Source: Bacteroides sp.
GTDB taxonomy: Bacteria; Bacteroidota; Bacteroidia; Bacteroidales; Bacteroidaceae
Length of the DNA: 64,000 nucleotides
Assembly (NCBI GenBank): GCA_019416685.1
Contig: DXWV01000028.1
Span: 1-64,000 of the forward strand
Direction: 5' to 3'
Every line of letters starts with the position of its first letter. Positions within the stretch are counted from its first letter, which is position 1. This document shows positions 44,601 to 52,436 of this stretch, one piece after another. The translations under genes and the position numbers were made by a program. The notes beneath the pieces were generated by a model. That model saw only the letters and a list, made by a program, of their open reading frames with translations, ran no database searches and was not told the origin of the DNA.

Positions 44601-45611
44601 TTCACGTATGTTCAATAATCCGTTTCGGATAGTACCTGCCCATAAATTTTGTGACCGATCTGCATACAGGCATTTTACAGAGTTTGTTGGGAATGAATTA
44701 TTATTTCCTGTTTGATATTCGATGGTCCGAAAAGTGTTAGTAGGCAGATGCAGGCGAGCTATTCCACCGCCATCAGTAGCTATCCAAAGCTCATCTTTGT
44801 AAGATAACATATCCAATACCACGTTATTGCATAGTTCGGAGTTATGAGTTGAATAACTGGCTACCTTATTGCCATTTACATCATAGCATACTATCCCTTT
44901 GCCATAGGGTGATAACCATAGATTTTTGTGCTTATCAATAAAATACGAAGTAATGTGTTGCTCTTCACATGAGGTGAAAGGTGTTAGCTGATGGCTATCG
45001 GCATGATATAGGTAAACACCTTTCCATAGTGTCCCTATTATGTATATATCATCCTTCCACGGTTGGATATACATAAAATAATCGTTGATAGCTTCGCCTT
45101 TATTAATGATCGGGAGACTATGCAATTTTCGGTCGTCATAGCTATATAGCCAAAGTCCGGTTCCGGCAAACAATACTCCATTTTTTAACAGACAAGCTGT
45201 TTTGGCTTGTACGGGAGCATTATTATAATACAATAAGGTGAAGTTATCTTCTCCCCGGCTATAAAGTGATACCCCTTCCCGCGTTCCTATCCATAGATTG
45301 AGTAAGGAATCTTCTTCTAAAAAACAGATTCCATTATCCGGCAGTGAATGAGAGGAATATGAGTCATAGAAGTAGTTTTTCAATTCGTATTGATCGAAGC
45401 GGTTTAATCCCATCTGAGTCCCTATCCAGATGATACCTTTGTAATCTTTGAGCACACAGTTGACGGTTGTTTGCGAAAGTCCTTCCTGTAAGGATAGTTG
45501 TTTGAAATAATAATCGGGAAAAGCATGTAGAGAAGAAACGGCCCATTGCATCAATAGAACACATCCGACAAACCGGCATAAACAGGTTAGTATGTTTCCA
45601 TAGTTTTTCAT
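41649..45611 (-). CDS. Hybrid two-component system regulator (HTCS)
   Basis: This inner-membrane sensor-regulator of about 1320 residues combines a whole phosphorelay in one chain. After a signal/anchor (MKNYGNILTCLCRFVGCVLLMQW) come many regulator-propeller repeats (for example GIIWIGTQMGLNRFD, GIARLHLPTN, GNFWMATNRGLMEYN), a Y_Y_Y domain (LPLYSLPPGNYKVSVSCSNRDGSW) and a transmembrane helix near residue 770. HisKA follows with phospho-His in NMSHELRTPL (about 817), then HATPase (ISNLLANALKFTP, GSGIGLSYV), REC with phospho-Asp in DIIVSDIMM (about 1117) and a C-terminal AraC DNA-binding domain (MARTTLYNRLK, AVGFSSQRYFSTFFKK). The start at 45611 is preferred over 45638 because the promoter -7 box covers the latter. 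It is expected to bind a glycan in the periplasm and activate the adjacent GH18-SusCD-GH29-GH20 genes. Confidence 0.95.
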   Translation of the reverse strand: MKNYGNILTCLCRFVGCVLLMQWAVSSLHAFPDYYFKQLSLQEGLSQTTVNCVLKDYKGIIWIGTQMGLNRFDQYELKNYFYDSYSSHSLPDNGICFLEEDSLLNLWIGTREGVSLYSRGEDNFTLLYYNNAPVQAKTACLLKNGVLFAGTGLWLYSYDDRKLHSLPIINKGEAINDYFMYIQPWKDDIYIIGTLWKGVYLYHADSHQLTPFTSCEEQHITSYFIDKHKNLWLSPYGKGIVCYDVNGNKVASYSTHNSELCNNVVLDMLSYKDELWIATDGGGIARLHLPTNTFRTIEYQTGNNNSFPTNSVKCLYADRSQNLWAGTIRNGLLNIREVYMRTFQDAPLENIFGLTNKTALCLHEEDGFIYVGTDGGGINRLNQTENTFKHYPLCCKEKVVSIAGYSRQELIVSFFGKGLYFFNKTTGACRPCNFINQSLIDQINLMGKSICIHQFSPGKYHMLAEQVYIYDTKTNQLSQVRMADVRKNTETPISNLKVITSTDSVTYLSGIRNIFRLDNRTRTLSPLYYANPNITINSVCSDAQGNFWMATNRGLMEYNRKDKSVNKIETSLFSEARIVVYDSTGRVWVGACNMLFTYSLSDKRFTIFDENDGALANEYMYTNYPVSQSGDIYLCGANGLLRICKGYPFKDSKMPSIKLMDVELNGATITNQVSEKGELTLPYHYTSLVIKLIGNEEDVFRKKIYRFHISEMTRDIESYVPTLPLYSLPPGNYKVSVSCSNRDGSWTDMVPILSLKVSAPWWQNIYLKLLSIVLFIVFCIFYMISYNRKKERKLQWELKEHKQNMNEEKIRFLINMSHELRTPLMLIYAPLRRLLSKDMTVDGKLKEQLEGICKQVRRMKNLIEMVLDVRRIEMGQNVLHLSTAHFNDWLEDIAGSFTEEFTNKGVHFIYNFDNQIADWTFDMNKCEMIISNLLANALKFTPAGSTVTLTTRKEEGHIRILITDEGVGLDEEDMKHLFVRFYQGRNSKEGSGIGLSYVKVLVELQGGKINAYNNEKAGATFYFDLPEKKNEISPEQSVNISLNDILRFSEKEKPETKEEDETFDTKNYSILVVEDNVELCNFLKEALKDNFQNVYTANNGKDAFIIATQNLPDIIVSDIMMQEGDGLELCQQIKKQEKTCFIPVILLTARTDVESTASGYKSGADIYLTKPFEVEELTIIAHNLLKNRKMLQKHYRNHASGISIEGKEPSNADERFLFKLNNIIIENLNNPDLDVDFIAERMGMARTTLYNRLKALNYMGINDCINNFRIEKALQMLRETNCNMLEISEAVGFSSQRYFSTFFKKMVGCTPTKYREENLQ

Positions 45612-45635
45612 AATCGTTTTTTTGATTTGTGTAGA

Positions 45636-45667
45636 CAAAATTAAAACAAATGTGACAGATAAGCAAA
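45636..45667 (-). promoter_or_regulatory. Promoter of the HTCS gene
   Basis: The minus strand carries TTTG at 45667-45664, a 20-bp spacer and TAATTTTG at 45643-45636, a full match to the Bacteroides -33/-7 consensus. It places the transcript start near 45629, downstream of the alternative ATG at 45638, and so fixes the protein start at 45611. Confidence 0.72.
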
Positions 45668-46426
45668 AGGTATGCGAAAATAATGTCTTTTTGAAGCAAA
45701 GATAATGGGATGGTTATTAACATTGTTAATCTGTTTTTTTAACTATGAAATTGGTACATACAATAGTATATATTTTTATTGTGTAAAGAAACGTTGTTAA
45801 CAAAAGCTTAAGTGTATACTTTTGCAATACTAATAAACTGACTTGTTTGATCGTTGAATATAAGGAAGTTATCGGCGTACTGTTATGTCGTTTTGCTTTG
45901 TTGTAACCATTGTCTCTTATCCGGAATTTATAATTTTAATTGTGATTTTAGTAAGTTAAAGTAGACGGTACGCTTTATTTTACGGTGTTGCAAATTGTTT
46001 ATTAGAGTTTACGTAAATTAGTTTTTGTACGCCCACGGCTTTAATTATTTTGCTTCTTCTCTTTAGAAATTTCTTTTTCTCTATATAGAAAAGTTATCTT
46101 TATAAAGAAGCTATCTTTATTCAAAGGATGCGAATATATATTTAAAGTCTATGGATATATATTTGAAGTCTACGAATATATATTTAAAGTCTATGAATAA
46201 AGTTTATTCTAAGAAAAAGATAACTTTACTTACTGATCAGAGAGACTTTAGTATAGGCACAATGAAACTTTCAGCCTGTATTATTGATGCTATTATAAAA
46301 TACACACGTACGCGATATATAACAAATCTGATTTACATTAACTCTATTATGCTTGATATTATTTCAAATACTCTTTAAAGAATGATTTTAGAAAAAGATT
46401 GAATGATTTGAAACATCAGAATATTT
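45668..46426. other. Gene-poor region between HTCS and RHS remnant
   Basis: This is about 760 bp of AT-rich sequence. It contains a 21-bp repeat array (46131-46195). The short plus-strand frame starting in the repeats (46151) simply translates the repeat as IYLKS units and is not a credible gene. Confidence 0.5.
46131..46195 (+). repeat. Three direct repeats with 21-bp period
   Basis: ATATATATTT followed by (A/G)AAGTCTA recurs starting at 46134, 46155 and 46176, exactly 21 bp apart. Flanking AT-rich sequence at 46091-46120 has a looser repeat of TTATCTTTAT. Confidence 0.72.
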
Positions 46427-47626
46427 TTGATTTCGTACTATTGGGGGCGTTTATGTAATCCTGAAACTCAATCTGTATATGCTCCCGGAAGTGAGCCATC
46501 ATTATTTCTAAATCGTGGTTACACTGGGCATGAGCATTTATCTATATTCGGATTGATAAATATGAACGCTCGTTTATACGATCCATTATTAGGTCGTTTT
46601 TTGAGCCCGGATCGATATGTGCAGATGCCGGAAAATAGCCAAAGTTTTAATCGTTATAGCTATTGCTTGAATAATCCATTGATGTATAGGGACCAAACGG
46701 GAGAGATTGCGTGGTTTGTTCCGGTGATAATAGGTGCAGTGGTAGGGGCTTATGTAGGAGCATCTATTCAGTCTCATACGGCTGCATTTTGGAATTGGAA
46801 ACCGGATTGTTGGAAAGGTGCTATAGCTGGTGGCGTGATTGGTGCTACACTTGGATATGGTTTTTCGGCAGCGATAGGTGCTACAGGTATGACAACAATG
46901 GCAGCTGGTGTGAGTGTTCCAACAAAGACGGCAGGTTTGGTTAGTACGATGTTGAATAGTGGCTCAATAAATATTGGAATAAATGCCCTTTCAGGAGGTG
47001 GTTGGGACGGAGCGTGGAAGTCCGGTCTCGTTGGTATGGCTTCTGGCGCTTGGACTGCTACCGGAGGCTTGGGAATGGTAAAAGGTTTTGGCTCTACATC
47101 AAATATTGGGCAGTTGTCGGGGAAATTAGGTTATGAGATGATAGGGACAGCGGGACGTTCGATAGGTAAAAACTGGGCACAAGGGGATAATCCTTTTTCA
47201 AAAGTCTCTTTAGGAGTTGGACCTGTTAACTTGACTATAGGGAAAGGACAAAAGTTATTTCAATGGCAGAATAATATAGGGAATATTGCAACAAATGCTT
47301 TTGGGTTGATAAATTTGGCATTTGGTGGAAATGCTAGTTTTGACTGGAAAAATTTGTCATTAAATTATAGTGGTGGAGGCGTTGATCACTTTTATTCACC
47401 CAAGATTTGGGATACTGGATTTGGTGCTCATGCCATTATTGGTAACTCGAATTTAAATAATTTGTATTCACATGAACTCCACCATTTGTGGCAATCCCGT
47501 TCTATGGGAGATGCTTTCCTTTTGAATTATTTTATGCATGGACTAAATTCTGTTGTTGGACATGGAACCCTTATTGGTATACAAAATTTCTTTGAAACAC
47601 AAGCGGATACAAAATATTGGTGGTAA
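46427..47626 (+). pseudogene. Orphan 3' end of an RHS-repeat protein with metallopeptidase-like tip
   Basis: The open frame of about 399 codons has no proper ATG and begins within RHS sequence. Residues 30-92 contain the RHS-associated core (GYTGHEHLSIFGLINMNARL, then YDPLLGRFLSPDRYVQ and NRYSYCLNNPLMYRDQTGE). Downstream is a variable glycine-rich region and then a C-terminal tip with HELHH (residues 349-353) and FETQAD (Glu390), a HExxH...ExxAD arrangement as in zinc metallopeptidases. The large N-terminal RHS shell is absent, so this is a broken gene or a displaced toxin-tip cassette. The next gene, 20 bp downstream, is a candidate immunity lipoprotein. I see no transposase here. Confidence 0.72.
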
Positions 47627-47646
47627 TTACAAACAGATTGAAGATG

Positions 47647-48144
47647 ATGAAAAAAATAGTTTTTATTTTAGTAATAATATTTTATTGTTCTTGTATGGAT
47701 GTGTTTTATCATGGAAATTTAGCTACTCCTATAAAAATTAACGGAATTGATTCATTAAAATTGAATTCAGAATGTGGCGAATTTAGTTTGGTAGCTTTAG
47801 GCTATCAGATGAAAAATCCAAGTCAATATACTATATTTTTGAAATATAATTTTAATACAAGTAATGGTGTACTGCATACGGATTCTTTTAAAATTCTAAA
47901 AAACGATGGTTTTATTGTAAATAATGTTCGATTTATGCATCGTAGTAAGAAGCAGACTAGTCGGAGAACTAAACAAATTAAGCAGAATATATATCAAATC
48001 GAAGCCGATGAGATTGTTTTCGTATCATTTGATATTTCTTTTCTTAAAGAGACGAAAAAGGAGATAACAATTCTCCCGAGTGATTATATCATTTGCAAAG
48101 AAAAACCTCTATTGAAAGATACAATTAAAATATCTTTAAAATGA
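47647..48144 (+). CDS. Small lipoprotein, candidate immunity protein
   Basis: This protein of about 165 residues has a lipoprotein-type signal (MKKIVFILVIIFYCSC, Cys16). The mature part is beta-rich (GEFSLVALGYQMKNPSQYTIFLKYNF) and ends with IVFVSFDISFLKETKKEITILP. Codon use is AT-rich, like the RHS tip before it, and unlike the PUL genes. I do not recognise a family. The position directly after an RHS toxin-like tip, together with low GC and small size, fits an immunity protein. This is inference from gene order. An ATG at 47644 gives one extra Met. Confidence 0.6.
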   Translation: MKKIVFILVIIFYCSCMDVFYHGNLATPIKINGIDSLKLNSECGEFSLVALGYQMKNPSQYTIFLKYNFNTSNGVLHTDSFKILKNDGFIVNNVRFMHRSKKQTSRRTKQIKQNIYQIEADEIVFVSFDISFLKETKKEITILPSDYIICKEKPLLKDTIKISLK

Positions 48145-48224
48145 TTATCTGTTTAGAAACTGCTTTGAGTGCTTCCCGCACGGGGAGGTACGCCAAGCGA
48201 TGGTTCCTGCGTTTCAATAAAAAT

Positions 48225-48443
48225 CTAAAACTCTTTGCCCTCTATGGTGAACTGATTCATTTCTTGATCAGCTTTGAACTCAATAGCCAACTGCTGATTC
48301 GCATAATGTTCTAATTTGTCCCATAATGTTTCAAATCGTCCGAGATTGTTTGTATTGGACAAATTTGAAAAAAAGTTTGAGCTATTTAAAACATAAAGAT
48401 AATATAAGGCACATACATTTGCAATGCGATTAATTAAAGAATC
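48225..48443 (-). pseudogene. C-terminal remnant of an unrecognised protein
   Basis: The minus strand has about 72 open codons with no start, preceded by an in-frame stop. The translation includes NRIANVCALYYLYVLNSS and LGRFETLWDKLEHYANQQ, and ends MNQFTIEGKEF before a TAG. The sequence has natural protein-like composition (Trp, Tyr, charged residues), so it looks like the tail of a lost gene. The family is not recognised. Confidence 0.4.
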
Positions 48444-48648
48444 TTATTTAAAGCAATCGCATCCTTTGGTAAACTTGATCTATAAGAAGATGTACATTAT
48501 GAAATGACCTTTTCTTCCTTTTATCTATCGTTTACTGCCGGAGGTATAAAATTCTTTCTCTTATTAAAAGGAGAGCGGAATAAAAGTTTAAAGATAGCAG
48601 ATTTACTGCTTACTTATATTTATTGTTTAACATAAAAATTAATGTATT

Positions 48649-49710
48649 ATGAAAAAAGTATTACTTATGGTGGCTACAGGTTTATTTGTAGCAACGGGTG
48701 TAATGGCACAGGTCGATGTTAGTCCTAAAAATTGGTCGTTTGACAAATTGGCGAAGGGCAGCGCTGATGGTTTATTTATTAGAGAGTCATCAGCCATAGG
48801 AGGAAATTTTAAAGGAGATGCCGCTCTTGGTAAAGGATTTCGGTGGGCGGATAATTTAGAAGGCGGCTTCTCTGTTGCTAATTGGACAGGAGCAGGAGAT
48901 ATTGCTTATAAGGATATGACTGCTGATCAGAAAGCTAATCTGGAAGCTTTTTATCATGCGTTCCAAATTGTAGATGGTGGAAAATTAGGTAATATTATGA
49001 TTTATCAGGGGAATGCATCTACTGCAACAGACGCTCGCGCTGTAAAGAATGCTGAAAGCATGAGTGCCCCTAATGTATATGTCGTTTCTCAAAAAGATCT
49101 GCCTATAGGAATGTATAGAATATCTATCCCTATACGTGTTGTTTTAAATGAAGATATTACTAATACAGTAGATATTAATTGTTATTTTGGAACTTCTTGG
49201 TGGGATAATAAACCATTTTTAGGTGGTACCAATAATGATGGTAATTTTCATTTATCTGCACTGAAAGATTTTAATCAGTATTGGACAAATTATCAATTTG
49301 AAATTGAAATCACTTCAAATTCGGCTAAAGACTACGATTTTACTCCTCTTTTAATTAAATTAGGACTTGGCGGAACGATTGCAAACCAATCTATCCTGAT
49401 GTTTGATGATCTTAAAATAGAAAAGATCACCGAACCAACTTTGAATGGACAATTAAAAGTAAATGCTGTTGACTGGACCGATGCTCCGACAGGTATTTCG
49501 TATACTAAATATGAAGATAACGTGATTGTTTTTGCAAACGATAATGGCATATCTGTAATAGATGCTACTGCTCCGATTGAAGTGTACACTGTTGCCGGAC
49601 AATTGATTGAAAAGGTATCTCCTAATGTTACAGTGACTACTATTCCTGTAAACGAAAGAGGTGCTTATATTGTGAAAACTGGTGATGTGACTCGTAAAGT
49701 GATTTATTAA
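48649..49710 (+). CDS. Secreted protein of unknown function at start of glycan locus
   Basis: This 353-residue protein has a type I signal peptide (MKKVLLMVATGLFVATGVMAQ). The mature part is beta-rich (WSFDKLAKGSADGLFIRES, LPIGMYRISIPIRVVLNED, YWTNYQFEIEITSNSAKDYDF) and resembles a carbohydrate-binding or jelly-roll fold, but I cannot name one. The C terminus (ISVIDATAPIEVYTVAGQLIEKVS to VTRKVIY) is of the T9SS/Por-secretion tail type. It is the first gene on the plus strand of the locus controlled by the divergent regulator. A role in binding glycan at the surface is inferred from position. Confidence 0.75.
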   Translation: MKKVLLMVATGLFVATGVMAQVDVSPKNWSFDKLAKGSADGLFIRESSAIGGNFKGDAALGKGFRWADNLEGGFSVANWTGAGDIAYKDMTADQKANLEAFYHAFQIVDGGKLGNIMIYQGNASTATDARAVKNAESMSAPNVYVVSQKDLPIGMYRISIPIRVVLNEDITNTVDINCYFGTSWWDNKPFLGGTNNDGNFHLSALKDFNQYWTNYQFEIEITSNSAKDYDFTPLLIKLGLGGTIANQSILMFDDLKIEKITEPTLNGQLKVNAVDWTDAPTGISYTKYEDNVIVFANDNGISVIDATAPIEVYTVAGQLIEKVSPNVTVTTIPVNERGAYIVKTGDVTRKVIY

Positions 49711-49756
49711 TTGAAGTAATAGTTGTGTATTAAAAAATACACATACTCTTTTTATA

Positions 49757-49798
49757 AGAAAGTGGGAGTATTTCAGTGAAGAATGCTCCTTACTTTCT
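49757..49798 (+). terminator. Hairpin between the first locus gene and the GH18 gene
   Basis: AGAAAGT.GGAG.ATT pairs with AAT.CTCC.TACTTTCT, and a smaller perfect stem (GTGTATT/AATACAC) lies just upstream. There is no long T-tract, so it may attenuate rather than end transcription, lowering expression of the downstream genes relative to the first. Confidence 0.45.
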
Positions 49799-49859
49799 TA
49801 ACTCGATAAATACCCCTTCTTTTGTTAATCTTTAACTCATTTTTATATATTAGTCAAGC

Positions 49860-52421
49860 ATGAAGAAATTTCTTTCTTTTTTCGTAGGTCTGTTGTGTGG
49901 TGTATCAGCATTGACCGTTTCGGCTCAGACTGTGAATTATGCATTAAAAAATGCTGAAGGTACTGGCTATGTGGAAATCTCCGTTATCAAAGAATTAAAT
50001 AATAGCTCTGAAGTAACCTTTCAGGCATGGATTAAGCCTGAAGCTTTGTCGGCTAACGCACAACTGTTTTATCAGGATAATCTCTCCTTACATCTTGATG
50101 CAGCTGGAAAACTGGTTGTGACTTCGGGCAAACAAAGTGTGACCTTAAATAGTTATACTTTCTCTTTAGGTCAGTGGGCACAAGTTTCTGTTTGTGTGGC
50201 TAACGGAACGGTTAAAGTATATATTAATAATGTAGATTATTCGGATGCCATATCGGGAACATTGCCCGCTACCTTAACGGTTGCTTCCGAACGAGCTGGT
50301 TTTATAGGTAAAGGATTTAAGGGAGAACTGGATGAGATTCGTATCTGGAACAAGGCGTTGGGACAGGAAGAACTCTATTGGCGGAATACATTGAATAAGT
50401 TCAATCCTAATTATGAATCACTGGTTGCTTATTGGAAAGGTGATCAGGATTTGTGTAAAAATCTGGTGGATTACAAACTGGCATATCATGGAACATTTCA
50501 TTCTGTAAGTAGAGTACCGGTTACTGATAATGCCGAATTCCGTTATCGTATATCTACCGGTTATACTAATCTTATTCGTTTCATAGACCGCCCCAATATT
50601 GATCGTGATATGTTTCTTATGACAAATGATTTGATCATACTGACCGCAAAGGTTCAGAAAGACGGCTCTTTAAAAACAGAGTATGCAGATAATTCTGCAG
50701 AGGCGGTCAATGTGGGATATCTGGAAGAGTTTGAAGGACGAAAAGGTATAATGGATTTTCAGGGAGCTGGTGCCGGAATGACAGCAGCGGATGGGGATTT
50801 GTTTTATAGTTCGGGAAGTGGGTTCGGACGTGATCCTGTAGGTGTAGGTACATTGGAAGGTTGGATTTATATTGATAGTTGGACAGAAGGGGCTTTGTTG
50901 TTTTCTAAACGTAAGTCTGAAACTGAATGTATTGAAGTACGATTGGGCAATGAAGCAACGAAAGATATTGTAGTAGATCTTAATGGAACTGTCGGAACCT
51001 TGAGTAATAAAGTCGAAATAGGGAAATGGCATTATTTATCTGTGTATTTTTCTCCAAGTGTTGTGGAGGATATTAGTAATCCGCGCCTCTCATTCAATAT
51101 TATTCAAATCGGAGTTGATTACACCATTTTTAATGGCTTAAGCGGTGTTAAACTGAGTGGAAACAGCATGAATATTTCTACTATACCTGTGCTGGAAGGA
51201 ACGCCGGTTGTATTGGGTAAAAACCTTGACGGAAAAATGGATGAATGGATGGTATGGGGTTCTGGTCGTGCCGGTAGTGTGGAAAATGATGCTACTAATC
51301 CTTATAAATTAAATGTAGGTGAGTGGAACAATATCTTCCTGAATGCTTATTGGAAGGGCGATGATCCGGATCATATCGGAAAAGACTCGCAAAGCTTTAC
51401 GGGGATGATTGATTTCATGAGAGATTATTACGCCAACCATCGTGGTATGAAGATACGGATGGGGCTTATCTATCCCGAGGGTGATAAGTGGAGCGGCGTA
51501 CTGAATAAGAAAGAAAATGTAGATCGTTTGATAGCCGATACAAAGAAATTATTGCCCTATTTTGATGGAGTGGATGTCGATCTTGAATGGCATTATTATA
51601 ATATCCTGAATCCGGTGATCCGTAGGCTGATAGATGAGGTGATGGCAGGAGAGGATAACAAAATATTCTCTGTTTCCCAACACGATTATTCATATACTTT
51701 GGATAAGAGTCTGTTAACCGATCCGGGAATTGATTATTTTACAATGCAGTTATATGGTCCTCAAACCAGTACGTATACGTGGGATTATTATGAAGCTGCT
51801 TATAAACATTTTATCAACTACGGATATCCAAAAGATAAATTAGTGCTTTCCTATGGTGTTTTGTTGGTGGATGGCTCAGAAGCCGGATACAAGGATCTTT
51901 TTGAGAAATTAGGTATGAATGACGATAATTATGATCCTGACCTAAATATATGGAAGGACAGATATTATTTCAATGGCGTGAATCAGGTGAAACGTAAACA
52001 GAACTTTATTCTCGATCATGACTGTCTGGGCACGATGTATTTTGATATGGCCAATGACCTGCGTGTGAGTGATTATAAGAGCTTGATACGAGCGCAGAAT
52101 GACATTATCGCTTCCAACGTAGATACTTTGATAACTCAGGTGAAGACAGGACCGGTAGTGGGTATTCAGCAACTGAAAAATAGCACTTCAGATTTGTGTA
52201 GCATTATGTGTTCGGGTAATGATACGGGCTTTGTCGTTGTACTTGCCGATGGAATATCACATGCCGTATGTAATATTTATAGTGACAGTGGCGTTTTATG
52301 TCGGCAAGAAATGTTGAATCAGAAAGAGACCACTATTGAATGGGGCGAAATGACTAAGGGAATTTACTTGATCTATGTAAATGATGGAAATAGGAGTGAA
52401 TCAATTAAGCTATATAAATAA
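49860..52421 (+). CDS. GH18 family glycosidase with LamG-like domains
   Basis: This 853-residue secreted protein has a signal peptide ending near SAQ (residue 23). Two concanavalin-A/LamG-like domains follow: residues of about 35-165 (VTFQAWIKPEALSANAQLFY to KGELDEIRIWNKALG) and about 325-465 (GTLEGWIYIDSWTEGALLF to GKMDEWMVWGSG). The C-terminal GH18 barrel carries the catalytic motif DGVDVDLEW (residues 569-577, Glu576 as acid) with downstream YFTMQLYGPQTSTYTWDYYEAAY. GH18 enzymes cleave chitin or the chitobiose core of N-glycans (endo-beta-N-acetylglucosaminidase). With GH20 and GH29 next door, an N-glycan or glycoprotein substrate is more likely than chitin. The extreme C terminus is again tail-like (NGDNRSESIKLYK type). 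Confidence 0.88.
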   Translation: MKKFLSFFVGLLCGVSALTVSAQTVNYALKNAEGTGYVEISVIKELNNSSEVTFQAWIKPEALSANAQLFYQDNLSLHLDAAGKLVVTSGKQSVTLNSYTFSLGQWAQVSVCVANGTVKVYINNVDYSDAISGTLPATLTVASERAGFIGKGFKGELDEIRIWNKALGQEELYWRNTLNKFNPNYESLVAYWKGDQDLCKNLVDYKLAYHGTFHSVSRVPVTDNAEFRYRISTGYTNLIRFIDRPNIDRDMFLMTNDLIILTAKVQKDGSLKTEYADNSAEAVNVGYLEEFEGRKGIMDFQGAGAGMTAADGDLFYSSGSGFGRDPVGVGTLEGWIYIDSWTEGALLFSKRKSETECIEVRLGNEATKDIVVDLNGTVGTLSNKVEIGKWHYLSVYFSPSVVEDISNPRLSFNIIQIGVDYTIFNGLSGVKLSGNSMNISTIPVLEGTPVVLGKNLDGKMDEWMVWGSGRAGSVENDATNPYKLNVGEWNNIFLNAYWKGDDPDHIGKDSQSFTGMIDFMRDYYANHRGMKIRMGLIYPEGDKWSGVLNKKENVDRLIADTKKLLPYFDGVDVDLEWHYYNILNPVIRRLIDEVMAGEDNKIFSVSQHDYSYTLDKSLLTDPGIDYFTMQLYGPQTSTYTWDYYEAAYKHFINYGYPKDKLVLSYGVLLVDGSEAGYKDLFEKLGMNDDNYDPDLNIWKDRYYFNGVNQVKRKQNFILDHDCLGTMYFDMANDLRVSDYKSLIRAQNDIIASNVDTLITQVKTGPVVGIQQLKNSTSDLCSIMCSGNDTGFVVVLADGISHAVCNIYSDSGVLCRQEMLNQKETTIEWGEMTKGIYLIYVNDGNRSESIKLYK

Positions 52422-52436
52422 TTAAATAGAATACTT

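Noticed and set aside
46151..46378. 75-codon open frame with repeated IYLKS peptides
   Set aside because: It is a translation of the 21-bp DNA repeat followed by random AT-rich sequence.
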